Shown here in pieces: positions 34,701 through 43,665 of a stretch of 64,000 nt of DNA (its first letter is position 1; every line of letters starts with the position of its first letter). The position numbers were made by a program, and so were the translations under genes. The stretch is from NCBI RefSeq assembly GCF_036588685.1, contig NC_086375.1, positions 44,733,270-44,797,269 on the forward strand, in the 5' to 3' direction. Under the pieces are notes generated by a model. It saw only the letters and a program-made list of their open reading frames with translations, did not search any database and was not told the DNA's origin. The stretch comes from Mytilus trossulus. Its lineage: Eukaryota > Mollusca > Bivalvia > Mytilida > Mytilidae.

Positions 34701-35465
34701 TGTTATCACGACTGGCTAAAAAGGACCTAATAACGATTTAATTTACTCTACTTTTCAGAGAAGCAAGCCTTCAACAAAAGACATCATTGATAAACAGCTT
34801 GCGTTAAAGGAAGAACTAAAGTTGGATTTGTCGAAATTAGATGACGAAACAGAGGATGAAGGTACATTATATCAAATCACCTTGTTCAATATATCGAAGT
34901 TATCATTTTTTAAACCTTGGTGGCTTAAAATTCATATAAATAAATACATCAACATGTAGGATATCAACACTAATTGTCACTCAAATTTTCAATTTTCAAA
35001 CTAAAAACTTTATAAATTCAACACTGAAAATGGCAATACGAAATGATTTACAAGTTATGTACTCAACCTTAACACCCGAAGTAGTTTTGCTAAATAAAAA
35101 TAAGATTGTCATTCAAAAGGCGAGAATCTAGAAAAAACAAATGTCCGACTTTCACGGTTCCTATGTTAATAAGGTTCCTTTTTCTTTTAGATATACCTGA
35201 CACATCAAGGACATCAGACAGTGAATGGTTCAGTATTAGTTTAAGTGACACAGAGGAAACTCCAAGACCACATTTAAAGCCATTCTTTTCATCAGTATTA
35301 GAAGAAACACATGTTTCGACGATTACTAGTAAAACAAAAGAATCTGCAATAGAAATAGAAGTTGACTTTCAATCCAAACCTAAAAGTGGATTCACGAGCT
35401 TTCGACAATGGTTCTGTCAACTATTTTGTTGTCATAGCAAACCTGATGAAGATTTTGAACATTGA
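31753..35465 (+). CDS. Coiled-coil protein with seven 53-residue repeats, six coding exons
   Basis: Coding exons: 31753-31826, 32265-33492, 33821-34022, 34408-34490, 34759-34861 and 35191-35465. Every junction is GT-AG and frame-consistent, giving 654 residues. The N-terminus (METDNNSLEWNIRTLMVSLF) has no signal peptide. Residues about 52-414 are seven copies of a unit starting KEITDDDECAAFYKSVRDAE and continuing through EYNRLVDAY and KEEKERNKIVREQEQIISA; unit 2 lacks 8 residues. The unit is rich in Glu/Lys/Arg with regular hydrophobic spacing, so a helical or coiled-coil rod is likely. The rest is polar and acidic (KLDDETEDE) and ends in a Cys cluster, WFCQLFCCH, which might be lipidated or metal-binding. 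I do not recognise the family; it looks cytoplasmic and lineage-specific. AATAAA occurs 34 nt after the stop. Confidence 0.8.
32003..32131. mobile_element. hAT-type MITE (CAGGCGCGGATCCAG...GGATCCGCCCCTG)
   Basis: Short element with termini CAGGCGCGGATCCA and TGGATCCGCCCCTG and the internal phrases ATCAATGCATTTGATTGG and a C-run. It lies in intron 1 of the coiled-coil gene. Two relatives are at 52750-52881 and about 63270-63401. The terminus is hAT-like; an exact 8-bp target duplication is not visible. Confidence 0.75.
32344..33432 (+). repeat. Coding tandem repeat, 159-bp unit, seven copies
   Basis: Unit starts at 32344, 32503, 32638, 32797, 32956, 33115 and 33274. Spacing is 159 bp except for unit 2 (135 bp, in-frame loss of 24 bp). 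Copies 3-7 are almost identical at the DNA level, including silent sites, which points to recent expansion or gene conversion within the exon. Confidence 0.9.
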
Positions 35466-35498
35466 TTATAATTATTTTCGTTTTTTATTTGTTTATTT

Positions 35499-35504
35499 AA
35501 TAAA
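35499..35504 (+). promoter_or_regulatory. Polyadenylation signal of the coiled-coil gene
   Basis: AATAAA 34 nt after the TGA at 35463, followed by T-rich sequence. Confidence 0.6.
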
Positions 35505-36105
35505 TCTTTTATTTTTGTTTAAATTTTGCTTTATTCAAATAGTTGATAAGAATTTAAAATTTGAACATTATAATGACATTGACAATGTAGAAGAAAGGAC
35601 AGTAAATTTACATGTTATGGATATGTGTAAACGACATCGATTACTAGATCATATATATAATTTTTTTTACCAGAAACCAGCATTTGGCGTTTAAGTATCA
35701 TATGAAAAATTTCATAAACCGACGGAAACGAGACCACCTTTGTCAACCGAATGACAAAATTAGGTCAGTTACTCCCCGCATCCTTTCTGTTATAATTTTC
35801 ATAATTTTAGCAGACATATTTGCAGCATTGTTAAAGTAATGTTTGATGCTATACTATAAACAAAAATACTACTTTAAAAGAGAGACGAGGGTTACGAAAA
35901 GGATATTTAAAGTCGAAAACAAAATGGCAATGCAAGGCAAAAAGCAAAAAAATGATCTAAAACAAACAACAGTATACACATCACAACAAAGAAAACTTAA
36001 GATTAAGCATCATGAATTTCGCCAAAAAAAAACGGGGAAAATTGTATACTAGTATTAAGTTCTTCTACCGAAAAGAAAGAGAAAATTTCTGAATAAAGGA
36101 ACTAT
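35505..36105. other. Gene-free stretch
   Basis: Short chance frames only. No splice-supported exon or repeat boundary found. Confidence 0.4.
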
Positions 36106-36400
36106 AGGTAACTACATAATGTAGCGGGGTTAAACATGTTAGCGGAATCCAAATCCTCCCCATAACCTGGGACAGTGGTATAACATTACAACATAAGAAC
36201 AAACTATAAAAATTTGTTAATCGTCAGATGGACAAAAATACAAGTGGACGTGGCCGGGTACTTGTACATCCCAACAACAAAAATACACTAGGAACAGATC
36301 TGTTAAGTCTACATTCTAGAAATGTAAATGTCTACGCTTATTTAGCAAACTTTAATAACCCAGTGGAGTCCTAGACAACAATATTACCATCGGCCCAATA
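36106..36400. repeat. Bivalve interspersed repeat fragment
   Basis: Phrases GCGGGGTTAAACATGTTAGC, ACCTGGGACAGTGGTATAAC and GGCCGGGTACTTGTACATCC are typical of a very abundant bivalve repeat. Other parts of the same family lie at 36937-37870 and 38305-38440. Confidence 0.7.
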
Positions 36401-36936
36401 TAAAACAAGTGTTCCAAATCATCTTTATCGCCTTCTGGGAGCTTTGATGACATTCTTTCGCATCATCATCCAATAGGTTAGTGGTTTACATAATCACTGA
36501 TTGTTGATTTCTATGTTCGAATAGTTATGCATGAATACTATTTTCTATGGTGTACCATTTGGTTCAAACGGTATTTTTATTGGTTTATTGGTTTTTATTG
36601 GTTAACCACTTATTGTATACCGGTACATACATGTCGGTTAACCGCTCTATTAATCGGTTAATCGCTATTTCATTTTGTATCGATTAATTGCTATTAAAAT
36701 ATTACTTAACCGCTATTTCTGATTGTTAAACTCTTCTAATTTTATCGTATATGCACGACACAATTAATTATTAGAAATATTAAAGTGATTGATGGATGAA
36801 GTTCATCGCTTACTTAACCTATTGAAACAGTAATTTAAATTGCATATATTTATAATACTAAAATAACGAGGTCCAATGGTAAAAACATATAATGCACTGG
36901 TTGTTTTTTGCATTTTAAGCATTGTGAACCATTCCA

Positions 36937-37870
36937 CAAGAGACCAAATGACACAGACATTAACAACTAAAGGTCACCGCGTATGCCCTCCAACAATGAG
37001 AAAAGCCCATATTGCATAGTCAGCTATATGAAAAGGCTTTGAAATGACAAATGTAAAAAATACCAAACGAGAAAACTAACGGCCCAATTAAGGTTTATGT
37101 ACCCTTCTGTAGCCATTTTTGTACGATTTTTTCAAACCTCAATTGTATCAAAACTAAAGATCTAATGAATAATAGAGATGGACCATTTAGTACATATTCC
37201 AAGGGGAAACTTGATGCAAAGCATTATTTTTTACTGTTTCATTGCATTTGCGATAGAAAAAGAGGACTTTGTGGCAAATAAATCAAGATTTTTATAGAAT
37301 ATCCACAGCCTTTAATACAGAGAGTTTTGTTATAAACTTTGAAACATAAGTTACTCACATGATTTTCTATGATGTGCTAGTGTTGATTTTTTACAAAAAG
37401 TTCTAAGCAACCTGTAAATTCCAAAACACCTCGTGCTGAGTCACTAAAGTCGAGCGCACCCTAAAAGGTGTACTTGATTTTGGCCATATTTATATTTGTT
37501 TTAACTAATAACTACATTTATAAACTTGTTTTAAGGAAATCAATGCTAGCAATAATCCTATATCTATCAGTCATCAAATTTCCAAATATGAGAGTATGTA
37601 AGGATAAAGGCTGTGGATTTTCTATTAAAATCTTGATTTATTTGCCACAAAGCTATTAAATGTAATGGAACAGTAAAAAATAATGCTGTGCATCAAGTTT
37701 CCCCTTTGAATATGTACAAAATGGCCTATTACTATTATTCATTTTATTTGTAGCTTTGATACAATTGAAAAGGTCGCACAAAAATGGCTACAGAAGGGTA
37801 CATAAACCTTAATGAACGTAAAACAAATATGTAACACAGCAACAAAGGGCAACCACCGAATAACAGGCTC
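36937..37870. repeat. Bivalve interspersed repeat fragment split by a TTAA MITE
   Basis: Left part begins AAGAGACCAAATGACACAGA and runs to ACTAACGGCCCAA. The right part resumes at 37813 with GAACGTAAAACAAATATGTAACAC and GGCTCCTGACTTGGGACAGG. Together they form one continuous repeat once the MITE is removed. Diverged copies occur at 55985-56230 and 59885-60300. Confidence 0.7.
37092..37808. mobile_element. TTAA-flanked MITE with long inverted arms
   Basis: Ends GGTTTATGTACCCTTCTGTA and its inverse; the arms match for about 220 bp (37092-37310 against 37600-37808) with substitutions. TTAA is on both sides (37088-37091, 37809-37812), and the split host repeat confirms the insertion point. TTAA targets suggest the piggyBac or Kolobok groups. 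No transposase is encoded. Confidence 0.82.
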
Positions 37871-38304
37871 CTGACTTGGGACAGGCAGATGCAGAATATG
37901 GTTCTTTTCATCAGTTTTTTTTCTTTCTCCTTATGGCTTCAATTGACAATTTTAGTCTTATTTGAAATATACTGGTACTAAATCGTATTTGCTGTAATCA
38001 TTTTACCCTAATTTTGATAATATTTAAGATAAAAACCAAAAACTGCAAAATTTCCTAAAAAATAAATAATTTTTGGTTGGGCAGCAACCTAACAACGGGA
38101 TGGGGTTGTCTCTTTCGTCTGAAAATTCGAAGCCAGATACATTAATGGCCAAGTTTGGTAAAAGTTGTCTCACATGGTAGTTCAGAGGAGAAGATTCTTA
38201 TAAAAGTTAACGGACGACGACGAATGAGTGATGTGAAAATATCACTTGGTAAGTTACCAAGGTGGGTAAAACATAAGTTGAAAAATGTTTATCTCATCAG
38301 ATGG

Positions 38305-38440
38305 ACACACATAGCAATACATGTAATAGAAACAAAGACGATTGGTTTGGCATTGTACTTGTACATCCCAACAACAACAAAACACACTTTAAAGAGTTCA
38401 GATCTTAGAGAACTCGCAGTTACTGACAGCTAGTTCAAAG
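38305..38440. repeat. Bivalve interspersed repeat fragment
   Basis: Contains TTGTACTTGTACATCCCAAC and CGCAGTTACTGACAGCTAGT, text shared with the family at 36106-36400. Confidence 0.6.
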
Positions 38441-38828
38441 CCAATGGGATGTAACATAATTGTGCTAATTATTTAGAATTAGAGGCATGAAGTCAAAGAT
38501 TTTCTGGTTTCCAGACAATAACTTGAGTATAAGTTTGGATCTCTATGACTGTGTACCATTAGATGCCATACCAAACAAGTGAAACTGCGAACTACTGCTC
38601 ACTGATGATACCCCCGCCGCAAGTGGATAATATAAATGGTGTAAAAATATGCAAGTGTTCGGTAAACAGGAAGTTGTCGAGTGATGAATCTGAAAACGCA
38701 TCACACGGTATAGCTGACTTATATAAATCCTGAAACCAAATTTCAGAAATGCTTGTATTGTAGTTCCTGAGAAAAATGCGACGAAAAAATAAATAGTGTA
38801 AAAATATGCAAGTGTTCGCTAAACAGGA

Positions 38829-40591
38829 TAAGATAAGATAAGATAATTTTTATTAACCAATCATGGTGCCCAAAATTTGAGCTATACAATCAAATGAATG
38901 AATTACAAAATAAAGCACAGAAAATGATTAGAATGATTAAAGTACATTTAGACAACAAAAAACAAAAACAACACATGAATACACATTTACACTAATTAAC
39001 CTGATATAAACCAAGTTATTGACAAAACATAGTTGTTATGGGTGCCACTGTGACCTGGAGAAATAACATAATTCTTTATAGTACTACGTCTATGGGAGAC
39101 AACTCCTGATCAATTTTATTTCCTATAATTATATATCTATCTATATTTTTCTTCTATTTTTTTTTTTTTTTTTTTTTTTTAAAAACAATATTTTCTATAA
39201 TTTTCTTTCGTTCTTCAAAAAGGGAGTGCAATAAATTAGATAAGTTTGAAGTTACAAACAAATCTTCAGATGAAAGAATCCAAACAAATTTCATTTCATC
39301 AAATAATCCTGAAAATTTTTTGAATTAGATAGATGTTGAGATCGAGTATCTTTTAGAACAGGACATTTTAAAATAAAATGTAGTTCGTCTTCAACTTACA
39401 TAGCTTACACTTTCTGTCTTCAGCTTTAATCCCAAAATACCTCCCTCTTTCGATTTCAAGATCATGACAGCTATATATATATAGTTCTAAATTTTGTGAT
39501 TATTTACCTGTCTTTTTTTGAATTCATTTTTAAATATGGTTCAAACATAAAAATATTTTTAAATTTTCTGTAAGTTCTTAATTTATTGCCAGATTGTAAA
39601 TTAGTACACTTCCCAGAATTGCTTTCTAAACTAGCTAACCAGCTTTCTTTAAATTTAATAGTTAAAGATGTTTTTACCTTTTTTAGAATATGGTTTTGTT
39701 TAAAGTTTGACTGGTTAACAAATAGATATTCTAAGTCTAGAAATTTAAATATATGTTTAATACTTCCTATCCAAGATTCCTGGTTATGTTTGTCCATAGA
39801 ATAAGACAGATTTATGGCTTCCCTTAGAATAATATTTGAAGGTTCAATGTCTTTCATAAGATGGATCCAATATTTTATCATATTCATTATTACATAATAC
39901 AGTGTAGGGAGTGAACCTAATTCTCCTCTACATGCCATATTTGATGTTTTTATGTTAACTCCAAGTGAAAATTTACAAAGCTTAGTATGAGTTTCTCTAG
40001 TACAAGATAATCAGTTTCTTTTGATATAAAGTTATCCAAATGTGTTTGTTTCTTATGTGGTATATAACCCCAAATTTCAGATCCATACAACAAGATTGGT
40101 CGGATTGTATGGTTATAGATGTGTAGTAAAGTACTAGGTTTTGGGCTTTCCACTGAAAAGGTCTTCCTTAATTTGAAATATGCTTTCATTCCTTTGTTAT
40201 AAAGTTCTTTCTTTGCTTTTTGGAAACTCCCAGATGATGAAAAATTTATACCTAAGTATGTGTAGTTTTGTACACATTCTAAAGTCTGGTTTCCTAATGA
40301 TATTTTAATATTTTTAAGTCTTCCTGATTTGTTAAATACAAGAACCTTGGTCTTTTTTGTGTTAACTGTCATTTTATAATCAACTGTAAATTTATTTAAT
40401 TTGTTAACACAATTTTGAAGTCCTTGCTCTGATGATGATAAAAGAACTACATCATCAGCATACATTAAAATATTTAAGGGATGTGTATTTAATGGGATTG
40501 GATCACATGTTTGGTCAAAATAGGTTGGCAAATCATTTAAATATATATTAAAGAGACAGGGACTGAGATTATCCCCTTGTCTTACTCCTAT
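38829..40591 (-). mobile_element. 5'-truncated CR1/L2-like LINE with (TCTTA)n tail
   Basis: On the minus strand the element starts inside RT at the IGVRQGDNLSPCLFNIYLND block (40590-40531), continues through LMYADDVVLLSSS, and ends in a non-coding 3' region finishing with TCTTA repeats (38829-38848). It interrupts one unit of the surrounding tandem repeat: flanks AACAGGA and TGTCGAG are contiguous in the neighbouring unit. A T-run at 39158-39180 lies within the 3' part. Confidence 0.85.
39504..40591 (-). pseudogene. LINE reverse transcriptase fragment, frameshifted
   Basis: The RT palm motif YADD sits in ILMYADDVVLLSSSEQGLQ, followed by the thumb-like MTVNTKKTKVLVFN, YLGINFSSSGSF and RPILLYGSEIWGY blocks (40591-39950). 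The frame breaks near 39945 and continues in another frame to 39504 (MACRGELGSLPTLYYVIMNM onward). The N-terminal RT and endonuclease are missing through 5' truncation. This arrangement is usual for CR1/L2-type elements; the copy is inactive. Confidence 0.85.
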
Positions 40592-41070
40592 TTGTCGAGT
40601 GATGAATCTGAAAACGCATCACACGGTATAGCTGACTTATATAAATCCTGAAACCAAATTTCAGAAATCCTTGTATTGTAGTTCCTGAGAAAAGTGTGAC
40701 GAAAATTTTCAACTTGGCTATCATGTGTAAAATCATACAAGTGTTCGGTAAACAGGAAGTTTTCAAGTGATCAATCTGAAAACGCATCACACGGTATAGC
40801 TGACTTAGATAAACCCTGAAACCAAATTTCAGAAATCCTTGTATTGTAGTTCCTGAGAAAAATGCGACGAAAAATATTCATGGGACGGACTGACTGACTG
40901 ACGGACGGACGAACGAACGGGCGGACTGACGGACGGACAGACAGAGGTAAAACAGTATACCCCCTTTTTTTTTTTAAAGCGGGGGTATAAAAAGAAATGT
41001 TGGGATGGATTTTTGGGGTTATACCACCGTAACTGTATAGAAATAAGGGGCCAAATTTCAATTTGGTTTA

Positions 41071-41340
41071 GGGGTCTCGATGGCCAAGTGGTCTAAGTAG
41101 TTACTATTGTAATCACTAGCCAGTAAACACTGATGCTGTGAGTTCGAACCACGCTTGAACGGGTGCACTCGACTTCAATCTAATTTGACTAGGATTTTCA
41201 GTTTTCCTATGGAGGTCGTGGTTTTCTCCCGTCCGGGCACTCTGGCTTCCTCCAACAATAAAAACTGGCCACTACGAAATAGCCTCCATGCGGTGCTTAA
41301 AAGTGGAGTTAAAACAACAAAAATCAAATCAAATCAATGG
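41071..41340 (+). mobile_element. tRNA-derived SINE with GGTTTA target duplication
   Basis: The 5' part is tRNA-like with an A box (TGGCCAAGTGGT, 41081-41092) and B box (GAGTTCGAACCAC, 41140-41152). The central part contains TTTTCTCCCGTCCGGGCACT and GGCTTCCTCC, similar to the conserved central domain of metazoan SINEs. The 3' end is AACAAC and ATCAA repeats. GGTTTA flanks both sides (41065-41070, 41341-41346). It lies within another repeat. Confidence 0.85.
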
Positions 41341-41349
41341 GGTTTAATT

Positions 41350-41865
41350 CAAAGTCTGGAATACTTGGGTTTCTTTAAAATGCCGAATCTACGGATCGTG
41401 CATTTGGATTTTGGATTTTGGGGCCCGTTTTTGAAACGGTCCAAATTAAGGGTCTAAAAGGTCCATTTCATCAAAAATTGAATTATTGAAGTTCTTTGAT
41501 ATGTCGATTCTAATCGTGTATTTAGATTTTTAATTTTTGGAACCGTTTTCAAATTGGTCTACATTAAGCTCCAAAGGGTCCAAAATTAAACTTGTTTGAT
41601 CGTTACAAATATTGAATTTTTGGGGTTCTTTAATACGCTGAATCTAAATATGTATTTATATTTTTGATTATGGACCTAGTTTTCAAGTTGGTCAGAATCC
41701 AACCATTATCATTGGGCCCGTTATCAAATTTGCCCACATTGAGGTCGAAAAGGTCCAAAACTAAACTGTGTTTGATTTCATCAAAATTTGAATTATTGGG
41801 GTTCTTTGATTTGGTGAATCTAGCCATGTATTTAGATTTTGGATATTGGACCATATTAAGGTAAA
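41350..41865. repeat. Tandem repeat of about 125-bp units
   Basis: Four diverged units each with GGGTTCTTT-ATAYGC-GAATCTA, TGTATTTAGATTTT, TTTTCAA-TTGGTC and AGGTCCAAAA phrases. This is a familiar bivalve repeat; the SINE at 41071-41340 inserted near its start. Confidence 0.75.
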
Positions 41866-41882
41866 TGTCCAATTAAATTTTT

Positions 41883-42060
41883 AAGTTCATAGACCACATT
41901 CATTCTGTGTCAGAAACCTATGCTACGACAAATCATTTAATCACACTCCAAATTTAGATCTACATATCAAACGTGAATGTTGTGTCCATACTTGCTCCAA
42001 CTGTTTAGGGATCGACCTCTGCAGTCGTATCAAGCTGTGCCCTGTGGAGCATTTTATTCT
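41883..42060. repeat. Bivalve interspersed repeat fragment
   Basis: Contains TCATAGACCACATTCATTCT, GAATGTTGTGTCCATACTTG and TCGACCTCTGCAGTCGTATC, text I recognise from many bivalve loci. Class unknown. Confidence 0.6.
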
Positions 42061-42389
42061 TATATGTGATGAAACATTATGTGAATTTTTTTCTTTAGTA
42101 CTGGATAGGACACAACTTTACTAATACCAAATATTTGTTTATTTGAAAGTTCAACCAAAAATTCTTTACATTTTTTTTAAAGTGCAAATTTGACAAAGAC
42201 TATTTACTAATAATACCCTAAGGGGAAAATCAATGGTGGTTATACATACACTCATCCTTTAGACAATATTATGCAAAGTTTATAAAATGTATGCATGTGT
42301 TTGGAGCCTCATGTTTTTAATTTTTTGTTCATAAAATAACTTTTCCCTTTTTGGTAAATGCTTTATTATTTAAAAAAAAAATCGTATTT

Positions 42390-43665
42390 TGTGAAATACC
42401 CTTTTCAGGTTTAAAAATAAATTATTATTTTGTTCTACCCAGCCAGTTACTCAAGTGTGAAGTGAGTAGATTTCAAGTGAAAAAAATCTTACCTGTATGA
42501 TCATGTGATCTACAGGTAAGAATTCAAATTAGTTTGATCTTCATTTGTACAAAGACTTGCAATTTTTTCCTGAGAATTTTTCTGGAGACATGAAATATGA
42601 AAACGTGTTAGGAAGAGTTTTAAGGTATTTAATTCAGTAATAATGATTTAATTTAATGTAATATGTTTTTGATTTCAAATTTTGAGTTCCAGAAAATAAT
42701 TTAAAAAAAATTAAAAGATTTTATAATTTTTTCATACAGAATAAGGTTGGATGTGAAACACACAGATGACTTTTTGCCATTTCTTTATGTTGGTTTATAT
42801 ATATGTACAAAATGTCCTAGTCATGTCATTTTTTGCAAATAATACAGGGGTCTGAAGATTGCCTTTTACAAGGCTAAATTACTTCCCTTATCCAAATCAC
42901 CTTGATTATTCAGTGGCAGTCCACATTTTCCCTGACCTTCATCTCAAACGGTTTTCTTCTACATGACAAAACTATTGTATTTGTTGTTAATTTGTTCTTG
43001 TCCTGAATAAGAATGAAGTATTTGCCACTGGACATTATGCAAACAGCATTCAAAATATCAAATTTTTATTCAATTCTTAAAGCTCACCTTTTAAGTTTTT
43101 GAAATTGCATTTACTGAATGAATGCTCTTGCAATGCCGTAACAAAACAAAAAAAACATGGGAGATTTTTTTTTATAGAGGTTCGTTTAGCCTCATCATGG
43201 TCATGTTTAAGATTTCAATATTCCTTTATAGATACAAATTATGCTCTTGGGGGCAATTCTTTAAATTCAGTTGCATAATTTTGTGAAATACCTTTGTCAG
43301 GTGAAGATACTTTTCTACCCAGCCAGTTACTCAAGTGTGAAGTGAGTAGATTTGAGTGTAAAGATTTTATTACCTGTATGATCATGTGATCAACAGGTTA
43401 GAATTTGGCTCCAAATCAGTTTTAAATTAGTTGATCTTGACTAGGAAAAAGATCTGTGTTTTTAAAATCTTTCCTTACATGAATATTCTGAGGACATGAA
43501 ATATGATTTAAATTTAATTAGGATTTAAGGTATTATTTTGTTATTATTTTAAAATTGCTTTAATTATGTCTATTTTGATTTGAACTTTTAGTTCCAGAAA
43601 ATGACTTTTGAAGGGTTGATTAATTCACAAATTTCTTATACAGAATTAGGTAGGATCCATGTGAA
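42390..43665. repeat. Diverged tandem duplication, about 880-bp period
   Basis: CTACCCAGCCAGTTACTCAA and GTGTGAAGTGAGTAGAT occur at about 42435 and 43315, each followed by ACCTGTATGATCATGTGATC and an inverted ACAGGT. Downstream landmarks (GACATGAAATATGA, AGTTCCAGAAAAT, ATACAGAAT-AGGT) recur in the same order. No open frame; function unknown. Confidence 0.75.

Larger units (their letters stand above)
38608..40988. mobile_element. Element with ATACCCCCGC termini and internal tandem units, split by a LINE
   Basis: Termini ATACCCCCGC (38608-38617) and GCGGGGGTAT (40979-40988) are perfect inverts. Inside are three units of about 150 bp containing TGAATCTGAAAACGCATCAC, ACGGTATAGCTGACTTA and TTGTATTGTAGTTCCTGAGA (38639-38800, 38802-38828 plus 40592-40735, and 40736-40875). 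A GAC-rich tract follows (40886-40943). Without the LINE the element is about 620 bp. A diverged, oppositely oriented copy lies at 60335-60590. Confidence 0.8.

Noticed and set aside
35362-35694. Alternative-frame ORF over the last exon of the coiled-coil gene
   Set aside because: The annotated frame continues correctly across five splice junctions and ends just before a poly-A signal; this one has no support.
41074-41155. Functional tRNA gene
   Set aside because: A and B boxes are present, but acceptor arms do not pair properly, and a SINE body, tail and target duplication follow.
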